Below are positions 1 through 8,372 of a DNA stretch of 64,000 nt, piece after piece. The translations under genes and the position numbers were made by a program. The notes beneath the pieces were generated by a model. It saw only the letters and a program-made list of their open reading frames with translations. It ran no database searches and was not told the DNA's origin. Position 1 is the first letter of the stretch. Each line of letters opens with the position of its first letter. The DNA comes from Acidobacteriota bacterium (lineage in GTDB: Bacteria > Acidobacteriota > Terriglobia > Terriglobales > Acidobacteriaceae), in assembly GCA_018268755.1 (NCBI GenBank), contig JAFDVW010000023.1, forward strand, positions 28,364 to 92,363, given 5' to 3'.

Positions 1-1545
1 CCGCAGCAGATTGTCCAGCGTCGATCCTGGGGAGATCAGCACCAGGGGAACACGGGTTTGGTCCAGGGTCGACTTCCAGTCGGGCGCTCCCCGGATGATC
101 TTCAGGTAGTTCCTGAGGAACTCCGCGCCATAGAGATCATGGCGATCATCTACGTAGACCTTGCCCAGAGGATCGCGCCGGTAGATCAGATATCCGCCCC
201 AGGTGTCGAGGCTCAGGACCGTCTCATACGCCCCGCGCGCTTGCAGATAGTCGACCGCGCCCACGGGCAGGTGTCGGGGATCGAAATGGGCATTCACCCA
301 TGTGTTCGACCCCAACTTTCCCTGATGCAGGCAGGCAAAACCCATCACTGCGACTGCCAGGGTGGGCCAGAGATGACCACGCAGGTTGCGCTGCAAAGCC
401 AGCATCCGGGTGTCGAAGCCGCGCAGCCGCGCCAGCCAGGAATGTAGCAGGGCCGAAACAGGCCCCGCCACCAGGGCTTCTGAGAGCACCGGAGCAATTA
501 GAAGCACCAGCAACAGAGACGCGACAGGCAGGTTCCGCGAGGCATACAACCCGCTGAACACGGCAAATAACAGTACCAGGAGATGGGAAAAGCGGAGCTC
601 TTCCCGGCGCACGGCAAGGGCGAAAAACGCCAGCAGCAGAAGCCCCACAAAGCAGCGCTGGGCGAGGCCGTGAAAATCGGGCGACTGGAATTCTTCAATG
701 TGGCCCATCAGCCAGCGGTCGGAAAGATAGTGGTAGACGTGAACGTGCAGATGGTATCCGAAGGGATTGACGAAGCTGGCCAGGCCGCACAACGCGAAGG
801 TTCCGCTCAACCATGTGACGCGATTTCGCAGGACAGCTTTTTCTTCTCTCCCGGCCCGCAGCCATTGCGCGCCGGCACTCATGAGAAAGAGCCCCAGGAG
901 AACAAATCCCAGCAGGAAACCGCCGTGGAGGTTCACCCAAAGCAGCATCAACGGTGGCATCCAGAGCAGGCGCTTCTTGTCCCCGCCGCCTTCGTAGATA
1001 TCCAATTGCCGGAACCAGAGCACGGCCAATAACCAGCTGATCACATGCGGCCGCGCCAACAGGTGGATGGTGGAGGCACCCATGGCAAACGGCAAGAGCA
1101 GCAGGGCGGCCAACACCCCGCGCTGCGAGGCCCAGCCAAACACCAGGGCAAAAGTCAGGGCCACGAGCCCAGCCGTCCCTAGCACGATTCCGTTCAGGCC
1201 CATGGCGGCGTGCACCTTGCCCGCCGCCAGGTCATACAACCATTCCCAGGCATACCAGGGCCGGCCTTGCATGAGCGAAGAAAATGGGTCGACACGGGTC
1301 AGGGTATGCGTGGCCAGCATGCGTTCGCCGTTGCGGATGTGCCAGCCAATGCTGGAATCACCCAAAAGCCGTGGAGAAAAACTGCCCACCGTCAAAGAAA
1401 GAAAGGCCGCGACGAAGAGAAGGTCGGCGAGCGATGGGGTCAGCCAGCACAACCAGCGTGGCGGAGCCGGTCGCTTCGCGGAAGGCATGGCGCGTTCGTT
1501 TTGGAGTGCAGTAGGGTCCAAGCGGTTCGGGCGTGTCCCGCTCAT
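1..1545 (-). CDS. Polytopic membrane protein, glycosyltransferase-like (C-terminus outside window)
   Basis: An uninterrupted frame of 515 codons runs from an ATG at 1545 to the window edge, so the C-terminus is missing. After a short basic N-terminus there are about ten hydrophobic segments. Between the first two lies a soluble stretch containing DSSIGWHIRNGE and DPFSSLMQGRPWYAWEWL, which resembles the first periplasmic loop of GT-C-type membrane glycosyltransferases or mannosyltransferase-like proteins. A second soluble region near the cut end has WGGYLIYRRDPLGKVYVDD, a pattern common in hypothetical membrane proteins of this class. It is transcribed divergently from the NADH dehydrogenase gene, with 168 bp between them. 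The specific substrate cannot be read from the sequence. The gene call is secure; the function is a guess. Confidence 0.75.
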   Translation of the reverse strand, partial: MSGTRPNRLDPTALQNERAMPSAKRPAPPRWLCWLTPSLADLLFVAAFLSLTVGSFSPRLLGDSSIGWHIRNGERMLATHTLTRVDPFSSLMQGRPWYAWEWLYDLAAGKVHAAMGLNGIVLGTAGLVALTFALVFGWASQRGVLAALLLLPFAMGASTIHLLARPHVISWLLAVLWFRQLDIYEGGGDKKRLLWMPPLMLLWVNLHGGFLLGFVLLGLFLMSAGAQWLRAGREEKAVLRNRVTWLSGTFALCGLASFVNPFGYHLHVHVYHYLSDRWLMGHIEEFQSPDFHGLAQRCFVGLLLLAFFALAVRREELRFSHLLVLLFAVFSGLYASRNLPVASLLLVLLIAPVLSEALVAGPVSALLHSWLARLRGFDTRMLALQRNLRGHLWPTLAVAVMGFACLHQGKLGSNTWVNAHFDPRHLPVGAVDYLQARGAYETVLSLDTWGGYLIYRRDPLGKVYVDDRHDLYGAEFLRNYLKIIRGAPDWKSTLDQTRVPLVLISPGSTLDNLLR

Positions 1546-1713
1546 GTTACCTGATTGCGTCCCGGGGGCTCATCCCTTTTCCCCCCGGCGTTGCCGCCAT
1601 GAAATTTTTGCGCTGGAGCAAATCTTGCGCGTTTCCGGCCAGATCCCTCGGTATGATAAACATCCCCGCGAAAATCTTTTCAACGCCCAGGGCGGGCAGC
1701 GAATCTATTAGGT

Positions 1714-3024
1714 ATGGCTATGAAGCACAAACCTCGGGTCGTAATTATTGGCGGTGGGTTTGGCGGCCTGACCGCCGCTCGCAAACTGGTCAAGCTTCCG
1801 GTGCAGGTCACGCTCATTGACCGTAAGAACCACCATACGTTTCAGCCTCTGTTGTATCAGGTGGCCACCGCCGGGCTTTCTCCCGGAGAGATCGCCGCGC
1901 CCATTCGCTGGATCCTGCGCGGACATGACAATGTGGAAGTCCTGCTCGGCGAAGTCAGCATGATCGACGTGGAGCACAAGCTCGTCAAACTGCCCGATCA
2001 TGACATCGCTTATGACTATTTGATTGTCGCCGCCGGGGCCGGCCACTCCTATTTCGGCCATGACGAGTGGGAACCGTACGCACCCGGACTGAAGACGATT
2101 GAGGACGCCATTGAGATACGGCGGCGGGTATTTCTGGCCTTTGAATTGGCCGAGCGCGAGGCTGCGGCCGGCGACAAACTCTCACCTCTGCACTTCATCG
2201 TGATCGGCGGCGGGCCGACTGGGGTTGAACTGGCCGGCACCCTGGCCGAGATCGCGCGCAAAGTATTGGCCGACGAATTCCGCACGATTGATCCGCAGCG
2301 CACCCGCATCCTGCTGCTGGAAGGCGGTCCGCGGGTCCTGCCGGCCTATCCAGAAGATCTTTCCGCCAGCGCCGAAGAACAACTCAAAAAGCTGGGCGTG
2401 GAGGTCCACACCTCGACCCTGGTCACCAAAGTGGAGGCAGGCGCAGTGGACATCGGCGAGACCCGCCTGCCGGCGGCGGTGGTGCTGTGGGCCGCCGGAG
2501 TCGCGGCCTCGCCCCTGGGCAAAAAGCTGGGCGCACCTACCGACCGCGCGGGACGCGTGCTGGTCAATCCCGACCTAAGCATTCCCGGGCATCCTGAGGT
2601 GTTTGTGATCGGTGACCTGGCCGCCCTGAAGGATGAAACCGGCAAGTGGCTGCCCGGAGTGGCCCCCACGGCGATCCAGCAAGGCAAAGCCACGGCCCGC
2701 AACATTGCCCGCGATCTGGAAAAACAACCGCGGCGGAATTTCCGCTATCTCGATAAAGGCAGCCTGGCCACCATCGGACGCGCCGCCGGCATTGCCCAGT
2801 TCGGCAAAGTGCATATTTCCGGATTCATTGCCTGGCTGTCCTGGCTGTTTATTCACATCTTCTTCCTCATCGGGTTTCGTAACCGGGTCATCGTGTTTAT
2901 CCAGTGGGCATGGTCGTATTTCAGCTATGAACGCGGGGCACGACTGATTACCGGCGATACCGAGCTGCCGGGCTGGCATAAGCCGGAGGAACCGGCCAAG
3001 GAACCTTCTGCCCGTTCCGCTTGA
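1714..3024 (+). CDS. ndh: Type II NADH:quinone dehydrogenase (NDH-2)
   Basis: A 436-residue FAD/NAD(P)-dependent pyridine nucleotide-disulphide oxidoreductase. The N-terminal dinucleotide fold GGGFGGL (about residues 13-19) should bind FAD. A second Rossmann motif, VIGGGPTGVELAG (about 165-177), should bind NADH. A later VFVIGDLA segment is the usual FAD-contacting GD motif. The C-terminal 60 residues carry two hydrophobic stretches (FIAWLSWLFIHIFFLIGF) that fit the membrane-anchoring end of NDH-2. It would oxidise NADH and reduce membrane quinone without pumping protons, giving the cell an alternative to the complex I encoded 18 kb downstream. An ATG two codons inside (1720) is an alternative start; no clear ribosome-binding site decides between them. 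Length fits the family (about 400-450). Confidence 0.9.
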   Translation: MAMKHKPRVVIIGGGFGGLTAARKLVKLPVQVTLIDRKNHHTFQPLLYQVATAGLSPGEIAAPIRWILRGHDNVEVLLGEVSMIDVEHKLVKLPDHDIAYDYLIVAAGAGHSYFGHDEWEPYAPGLKTIEDAIEIRRRVFLAFELAEREAAAGDKLSPLHFIVIGGGPTGVELAGTLAEIARKVLADEFRTIDPQRTRILLLEGGPRVLPAYPEDLSASAEEQLKKLGVEVHTSTLVTKVEAGAVDIGETRLPAAVVLWAAGVAASPLGKKLGAPTDRAGRVLVNPDLSIPGHPEVFVIGDLAALKDETGKWLPGVAPTAIQQGKATARNIARDLEKQPRRNFRYLDKGSLATIGRAAGIAQFGKVHISGFIAWLSWLFIHIFFLIGFRNRVIVFIQWAWSYFSYERGARLITGDTELPGWHKPEEPAKEPSARSA

Positions 3025-3064
3025 TCGAAAGCCCCTACTCTGACGACAATAGAAGGCGGAACGG
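3012..3064. repeat. 9-bp perfect inverted repeat across the ndh stop
   Basis: CCGTTCCGC (3012-3020) is complementary to GCGGAACGG (3056-3064), with 35 nt between. The left arm lies in the last codons of ndh. There is no T-run after the right arm, so it is not a typical intrinsic terminator. It may still form an mRNA stem between ndh and nfeD. Confidence 0.4.
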
Positions 3065-3118
3065 CCTCAGCCTTCCGAGCAGTGTCCCGGCGCAGAAAGC
3101 GCCGTCTCTGCCTTCGCC

Positions 3119-4441
3119 ATGAAAACGCTTCGTCTTGGTATCTGTCTCCTGGTGATGCTGGCGGCCGTGGCCGTCAGCGGACCGGTCTGGGCCGCCCCGT
3201 CGGCCAGCGTCCTCAAAATCGTCATCAACGACACCATCCACCCCATCACGGATGAGTACATCGGGCGAGCTCTGGCCGAAGCCCAGCACAATGGCAATCA
3301 GGCCGTGCTCATCGAGCTGAACACGCCGGGCGGCCTGCTCGATTCCACGCGCAACATCATCGAAAAGATCCTGGCATCGCCGGTTCCCGTCATCATTTAC
3401 GTCGCACCCAGCGGCAGCCGGGCGGCTTCGGCGGGCTTCTTCATCCTGGAAAGCGCGGACATCGCGGCTATGGCCCCGGGCACTAACACCGGCGCGGCCC
3501 ATCCCGTCAGCCTGGGCGGGGGCAAGATGGACGACGTTATGAAGGCCAAGGTGGAGAATGATGCAGCCGCCTCCATGCGATCGGTGGTATCGAAGCGCGG
3601 GCGCAACGTGGACCTGGCGGAAAGCGCGGTGCGGGAATCGAAGTCATTCACCGACCAGGAGGCCCTGTCGCAGAAATTGATTGACTACATCGCGCCCAGC
3701 GAACAGGAGCTGTTCCGTCAGATCGCGGCCAAGCCGATCAAACGCTTCAACGGCGAGACGGTCTCTTTAAATCTGGTAGGGGCAGCCATTCAGCCCTTTG
3801 AAATGACCCTCCGCCAGCGCATTTTGGCCTACCTGATGAATCCCAATATTGCGTTTGTTCTGCTGGCGGTAGGAGCGCTGGCTTTGTATGCGGAGTTCAA
3901 CAGTCCGGGCGCGGTCCTCCCCGGGACCGTGGGCGTGATCTTCATTCTGCTGGCGGTTTTTGCCCTGAACCTGCTACCCACGCGCTTTGCCGCCTTTGCG
4001 CTGATCCTGGGCGCATTCATCCTATTTGCCCTGGAGGCGAAGTTCGTTTCGCACGGCGTGCTCACGATTGGAGGCATCGTTATGCTGACGCTGGGCGGGC
4101 TGCTGCTGGTGGACGCCCCAATTCCGGAGATGCGGGTGCACCTTTGGACATCCTTGGCGGTGAGCATTCCGCTGGGCATCATCACCGCCTTCCTGATGAC
4201 CATTGCACTGAGGGCCCGGCACAACAAGGTCACCACCGGCGTGCAGGGCATGATCGGAGAAATCGGGGTGGCCCAGACCCCGCTTTCGCCGCGCGGCAAG
4301 GTCTTTGTGCATGGCGAGATTTGGGACGCGGTGGCTTCCACTTCCATTCCGGCGGGCCAAGCAGTGGTGGTGCGCAGTGTGGAAGATTTGCGGGTCCATG
4401 TCGATCCAGCCCCGCAATCGGCCGCCGCGCAGGCAGGCTAA
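3119..4441 (+). CDS. nfeD: NfeD-family membrane serine protease
   Basis: A 440-residue protein with an N-terminal signal peptide (hydrophobic core about residues 9-22, AAPSA cleavage region). A ClpP-like serine protease domain follows (about 35-225); PSGSRAASAGFFI holds the probable nucleophile Ser. Four or five membrane segments occupy about 240-370. A C-terminal OB-fold NfeD domain (about 380-435) contains the typical GKVFVHGEIWDAVA. Long NfeD proteins cleave or chaperone partners that include stomatin-like proteins. The next gene encodes exactly such a partner, 113 bp downstream on the same strand. No good Shine-Dalgarno precedes the start; the signal peptide directly after this ATG supports it. 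Confidence 0.9.
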   Translation: MKTLRLGICLLVMLAAVAVSGPVWAAPSASVLKIVINDTIHPITDEYIGRALAEAQHNGNQAVLIELNTPGGLLDSTRNIIEKILASPVPVIIYVAPSGSRAASAGFFILESADIAAMAPGTNTGAAHPVSLGGGKMDDVMKAKVENDAAASMRSVVSKRGRNVDLAESAVRESKSFTDQEALSQKLIDYIAPSEQELFRQIAAKPIKRFNGETVSLNLVGAAIQPFEMTLRQRILAYLMNPNIAFVLLAVGALALYAEFNSPGAVLPGTVGVIFILLAVFALNLLPTRFAAFALILGAFILFALEAKFVSHGVLTIGGIVMLTLGGLLLVDAPIPEMRVHLWTSLAVSIPLGIITAFLMTIALRARHNKVTTGVQGMIGEIGVAQTPLSPRGKVFVHGEIWDAVASTSIPAGQAVVVRSVEDLRVHVDPAPQSAAAQAG

Positions 4442-4554
4442 CCGGCCTGCCTGCACCTGCTGAGATACCCCCAAAACACAGATTCCCGCCGTTAAGTGCG
4501 ATACAATCCGCCCCAGATGCGTCTTTGTTTGCCGTACGGGCGCTGGGGGTAGCT

Positions 4555-5355
4555 ATGGACAACTTCTTTGGCCTGGGCATCGGCTTCAGCACTATCGTCG
4601 TCATTATTGTTCTGATTTATGTTCTAAGCTCCATCAAGATCCTGGCGGAGTACGAACGCGGCGTCATCTTTCGCTTGGGACGCTTGCTCGGGCAAGCCAA
4701 AGGTCCGGGCATTATCCTGGTCTTTGCTCCTATTGACCGCATCGTGCGCGTCTCATTGCGGCAGGAAGCCCTGGAAGTTCCGCCCCAGGACATCATTACC
4801 CGCGACAACGTGACCTTGAAGGTAAACGCCGTCATCTTTCTACGGGTCATTGAGCCGCGCAAGGCGGTGGTGGAAGTTTCCAACTACATCTACCAGACCT
4901 CGCAATTTGCCCAGACCACGCTGCGCTCCGTGCTCGGCGAGCAGGAACTGGATGAACTGCTCTCCCACCGCGACAAGATCAATCTGCGGCTGCAAAGCAT
5001 ACTGGACACCCACACCGCCCCCTGGGGAGTCAAGGTGATCAACGTCGAGGTGAAGCAGGTCGACTTGCCGGAATCGATGTTGCGCGCCATGGCGAAACAG
5101 GCCGAAGCGGAGCGGGAACGGCGCTCCAAGATCATCCATGCCGAAGGCGAGTTTTCCGCCGCACAGCGCCTGGTGGATGCCGCCAACCTGCTGGCCAAAG
5201 AGCCGGTCAGCGTGCAATTGCGCTACCTGCAGACCTTGACCGAAATCGGTGTAGAGAAAAACACCACGGTGGTGTTCCCGGTCCCGGTGGACTTCTTCTC
5301 GGGCATACAAAAGCTGCTGGGTAAGAGCGGCCCAGAAACACCGTCAGCCGGATAA
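4555..5355 (+). CDS. SPFH/stomatin-like slipin
   Basis: A 266-residue slipin: one N-terminal membrane hairpin (residues about 7-27), then an SPFH/band-7 domain with the family signature EYERGVIFRLGR and the stretch VSLRQEALEVPPQDIITRDN. A charged helical region follows (AKQAEAERERRSKI), and the C-terminus is short. The frame is open far upstream, back into nfeD, but the ATG at 4555 is directly followed by the membrane anchor and matches the family N-terminus. A TACAAT hexamer at 4502-4507 could be a -10 element for separate transcription. The NfeD/slipin gene pair is a known conserved unit, thought to organise membrane microdomains or membrane protein turnover. Confidence 0.9.
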   Translation: MDNFFGLGIGFSTIVVIIVLIYVLSSIKILAEYERGVIFRLGRLLGQAKGPGIILVFAPIDRIVRVSLRQEALEVPPQDIITRDNVTLKVNAVIFLRVIEPRKAVVEVSNYIYQTSQFAQTTLRSVLGEQELDELLSHRDKINLRLQSILDTHTAPWGVKVINVEVKQVDLPESMLRAMAKQAEAERERRSKIIHAEGEFSAAQRLVDAANLLAKEPVSVQLRYLQTLTEIGVEKNTTVVFPVPVDFFSGIQKLLGKSGPETPSAG

Positions 5356-5388
5356 GGCGTTTCCGGCCACGAGCGAAGAGGAATTGTG

Positions 5389-5982
5389 ATGGGCAAATCA
5401 GAAGACACAGAAATCACATTAGGCACGGGGAAGCTGCTGCTGCTTTTCTTCGGACTGGTGGCGCTGTGCGCCTTGTTTTTCGGCTTGGGCTTTACTTTGG
5501 GGAAAGGCGCGGCACGGCCTGCATTAGCGGACACGTCTCCTCCCTCCGGCGCGGCGAGCAATACGCGCCCCAGTGCGGAGAAGGCCCCTGCGGCCAGCCC
5601 CACCTCAGGAATGGGGTTTTATAAGGCCGTGGAAGAAAAAGACCCCAATCCGGTTTTGACCACCCCGGTCGCGGTCAACAATCCCAAGGACGCGAATTCC
5701 CTGCCCCAGGCAGACGCGGCAGGAAAGACCGCCGACCCAGTTTCCCCGCCGCCGGTCAGCGGCACGGGATATTTTGTGCAGGTGGCCGCGGTCAGCAAGC
5801 AGGAAGATGCGGAATCGCTGGTCGACGCTTTGAAGAAGAAGCAATATCCCGCCTTCAGCGCCGCCGGCCCGGCCGATAAGCTCTTCCGCGTGCAGGTGGG
5901 GCCTTATGGCGACATCAAAGAAGCCGAGGCCATCCGGGCCAAATTAACAGGTGACGGATACAGCCCGATTCTGAAAAAATAG
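5389..5982 (+). CDS. SPOR-domain protein with N-terminal membrane anchor
   Basis: A 197-residue bitopic protein: a short cytoplasmic N-terminus, one transmembrane helix (about residues 12-36, rich in Leu/Phe), a Pro/Ala/Ser-rich periplasmic linker (about 40-120) and a C-terminal SPOR domain (about 122-195). The SPOR domain shows GTGYFVQVAAVSKQEDAESL and FRVQVGPYGDIKEAEAI. SPOR domains bind denuded septal peptidoglycan, so a role in cell division or envelope maintenance is likely. The ATG at 5389 is preferred over the GTG one codon upstream because GAGGAA at 5378-5383 gives a better spaced ribosome site. It follows the slipin gene by 33 bp and may be co-transcribed. Confidence 0.88.
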   Translation: MGKSEDTEITLGTGKLLLLFFGLVALCALFFGLGFTLGKGAARPALADTSPPSGAASNTRPSAEKAPAASPTSGMGFYKAVEEKDPNPVLTTPVAVNNPKDANSLPQADAAGKTADPVSPPPVSGTGYFVQVAAVSKQEDAESLVDALKKKQYPAFSAAGPADKLFRVQVGPYGDIKEAEAIRAKLTGDGYSPILKK

Positions 5983-6032
5983 CCCAGCAGGCAATTTGCT
6001 TCCATCCATTTGCTCCACGCTTCCTCTTTTGC

Positions 6033-7319
6033 ATGCTTTGTTTTGCTTTGGCGCAGTCGCGATGTATTGAGGCGGGATTGACCCCAGTAGACACGCAGGT
6101 TCCTTTTCGCAGGCGATGTTTTCTTACGAGCACGGCACTCTTCGTCTGCATGCTCTTGGTCGCCTGTGGTGGCGGTCCAGCCTCTCCCGGCCCAGATCCT
6201 CCCCCTCCCCCCAGCCACATTCCCCTGAATTTCAGCGCACCGGTAAACATTGCCGCCGGAGGCCTACAACCGGTGAACCTGGTGCTGGCCGATTTTAATC
6301 GCGATGGAAAGAACGATTTGGCGGTGGCGAACGCCGGCTCCGGCAGTATTTCCCTGCTGCTGGGCAGAGGCAACGGGACGTTTCAAACCCCGGTCGTGAT
6401 CTCTCTTGTGGATATCACCGGTCTCGGCCGCCTGCTGGCTGGGGACTTCAATCAGGACGGGAACCTCGATGTAGTGGTTTCCGCCACCACCAGTAGCGCG
6501 GGAGATGTGGATTTGCTTCTCCTGGGCAACGGCGACGGCACCTTCCAAACCCAGGCGGCGATTCCCGGCACTTATGGTTTCCTGGACGGCAAGGCCGCCG
6601 ACCTGAACGGCGACGGATTCCCGGACCTGGTCACCTCGACGGCCGGAAACACCCTGCAAGTGCTTTTAGGGAACGGCGATGGCACCTTCACTCCGCAGCC
6701 AGATCTGTCGATGAATGCCGGGTTCTATCCCGGCGTGGCGCTGAGCCTCGTGGTCGCCGACGTAAACAGTGACGGCAAACCCGACATTGTGGCTGCGGAC
6801 GTATTCAACAATGTGCTGCACGTCTTCGCCGGCTTGGGGGATGGCACCTTCCTCGATCCCACGTTCGTGACCACCACCAACGACAATCCTGATTCCCTGA
6901 CGGCGGCCGACTTTAATGGCGACGGCAAAGTGGATTTGCTCACGGGATATGGGCCGCCGTCGGCATCTTTAGCGTGGGGCGATGGCAGCGGAAACTTCGA
7001 CTTCTCGGCAGAGTGCTTTGTCTACGGCCAGGCCTTCCCTTCCCAGACTCATGGCGATGGGGCCCTGGTGAATGTGGCTGACCTGAACCTCGACGGCAAG
7101 CCGGACGCTATGGTCCTGGACTTTTCCGGAGGAGCGTTGCGCGTCGTGCTCAACAACGGCCACAGCTCGTTTTCCGCCAGTGATTCCAAGACATATAACT
7201 ATGTGCTGTCCCCGGGGGTAGTGCAGGCCGTGGTGGATGACTTTAATGGGGACGACATCCCGGACATTGCCGTGCTCAACAGCCACACCAACCAGATCAC
7301 GTTGCTGCTCTCCAAATAG
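6033..7319 (+). CDS. VCBS/FG-GAP repeat lipoprotein
   Basis: A protein of up to 428 residues with a basic patch (FRRR), a hydrophobic segment and a lipobox LLVAC followed by GGG and a Pro-rich linker, so it should be a lipid-anchored exported protein. The rest is a run of about seven FG-GAP/VCBS repeats. Each has a calcium-binding loop of the form DxNxDGxxD: ADFNRDGKND, GDFNQDGNLD, ADLNGDGFPD, ADVNSDGKPD, ADFNGDGKVD, ADLNLDGKPD and a degenerate DDFNGDDIPD. They should fold as a seven-bladed beta-propeller. The true start is uncertain: the signal peptide needs only the part after about residue 25. The biological role is unknown; such proteins are common in Acidobacteriota and related phyla. 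Confidence 0.8.
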   Translation: MLCFALAQSRCIEAGLTPVDTQVPFRRRCFLTSTALFVCMLLVACGGGPASPGPDPPPPPSHIPLNFSAPVNIAAGGLQPVNLVLADFNRDGKNDLAVANAGSGSISLLLGRGNGTFQTPVVISLVDITGLGRLLAGDFNQDGNLDVVVSATTSSAGDVDLLLLGNGDGTFQTQAAIPGTYGFLDGKAADLNGDGFPDLVTSTAGNTLQVLLGNGDGTFTPQPDLSMNAGFYPGVALSLVVADVNSDGKPDIVAADVFNNVLHVFAGLGDGTFLDPTFVTTTNDNPDSLTAADFNGDGKVDLLTGYGPPSASLAWGDGSGNFDFSAECFVYGQAFPSQTHGDGALVNVADLNLDGKPDAMVLDFSGGALRVVLNNGHSSFSASDSKTYNYVLSPGVVQAVVDDFNGDDIPDIAVLNSHTNQITLLLSK

Positions 7320-7322
7320 GCT

Positions 7323-7937
7323 TCAGTCTCCGCTGTAGCGCTGTTCCTTCCAGGGATCGCCATACATGTGGTAGCCGTTCTTTTCCCAGAATCCCGGGAC
7401 GTCGTGGTCCAAAAATTCCAGGGCGCGCAGCCATTTCACCGACTTCCAGGCGTAGAGATGGGGAACGATCAGGCGGAGGGGAAAACCGTGGTCGGCGCTG
7501 AGCGGTTCGCCGTCATGATGGGTGGCCAGCAAGACATCCTCGCGGTCTAAATCCGTGAGAGGAATGTTGGCGGTGAAGCCCTGCTCGGCATGCACCAGCA
7601 CATGACTGGCCGTGGGCAGAGGCTGGACCCGCCGCAAAATCTCGCGGAACGCCACGCCGGTCCAGCGGTTGTCGAAGCGGCTCCAGCGCGTGACACAATG
7701 AAAATCGCTGCTGTGTTCGAAGCGCGGAAGCGAAGAGAAATCCTTCCAGGTCAGGCGCAATGGGGTGTGGACCAGGCCGTACACGCGGAAATCCCAGCGC
7801 TCGGGGTCAAAGCGGGGCACCGAACCATAGTGCAGGACGGGCCACTTCAGGGTCAGCGATTGCCCGGGCGGCAGCTTGCCTTCCGCACGTTTTTTCAGCT
7901 CAGCCTGTTTGCGCTCCGTACCGTCGAATAAAGCCAT
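7323..7937 (-). CDS. Sulfite oxidase-like molybdopterin oxidoreductase
   Basis: A 204-residue protein of the oxidoreductase molybdopterin-binding (COG2041, YedY/sulfite-oxidase fold) group, short form without haem or dimerisation domain. Cys81 in DFHCVTRWSRFDN is in the position of the molybdenum-ligating cysteine. DHGFPLRLIVPHLYAWKSVKWL is the other family signature. There is no signal peptide, so it is probably cytoplasmic. The start at 7937 is chosen because GAGGAGAT lies 5 nt upstream; longer frames to 8303 would run through the neighbouring regulator. It is divergent from an ArsR-type gene (126 bp shared region) and ends 3 bp from the convergent VCBS gene. The substrate is unknown. Confidence 0.85.
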   Translation of the reverse strand: MALFDGTERKQAELKKRAEGKLPPGQSLTLKWPVLHYGSVPRFDPERWDFRVYGLVHTPLRLTWKDFSSLPRFEHSSDFHCVTRWSRFDNRWTGVAFREILRRVQPLPTASHVLVHAEQGFTANIPLTDLDREDVLLATHHDGEPLSADHGFPLRLIVPHLYAWKSVKWLRALEFLDHDVPGFWEKNGYHMYGDPWKEQRYSGD

Positions 7938-8063
7938 AAGATCTCCTCGCTTGCTATCAGAATAAGGCCTGGGTTGGCCGGGAAGAAGCCATTTTGCACT
8001 TCCCGGGGTCCTGCGGAAGCCGGCGAGGGCCCACTCACATTGACAGGGATCAATTTCTCCATT

Positions 8064-8372
8064 ATGGCTGTAGCTATGAACGCTGAACACACGCTTAACC
8101 AGCAGATGCAGGCCGTGGCGGACCCCTCGCGGCGAAAAATCCTGCAAGCCTTGAAGGAACGCGGGGGATGCTCTCTCAACAAGGAAGTAGGGCTCTGCGC
8201 CATGGACATTGAGGCCCGCCTGCACCTGACCCAGCCGACCATTTCGCACCATATGCGGGTGCTCACCAGGGCAGGACTGGTCGAAGGACAGAAGCTGGGA
8301 CAATGGGTGTGGTACCGGCGCAATGAGGTGGGACTACGCGAATTCTATCGCGCGTTGCGGAAGAGCCTGTAA
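8064..8372 (+). CDS. ArsR-family transcriptional regulator
   Basis: A winged-helix ArsR/SmtB-type protein of 102 residues (or 98 if the ATG at 8076 is used). The helix-turn-helix reads LHLTQPTISHHMRVLTRAGL, followed by the wing GQKLGQWVWYRRN. Before the recognition helices lie two cysteines, GGCSLNKEVGLCAMD, spaced by nine residues. That is not the classical CxC metal site, so a thiol- or metal-responsive switch is possible but unproven. It is divergent from the molybdoenzyme gene and may control it through the 126-bp intergenic region. Its stop codon abuts the end of the convergent histidine kinase gene. Confidence 0.88.
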   Translation: MAVAMNAEHTLNQQMQAVADPSRRKILQALKERGGCSLNKEVGLCAMDIEARLHLTQPTISHHMRVLTRAGLVEGQKLGQWVWYRRNEVGLREFYRALRKSL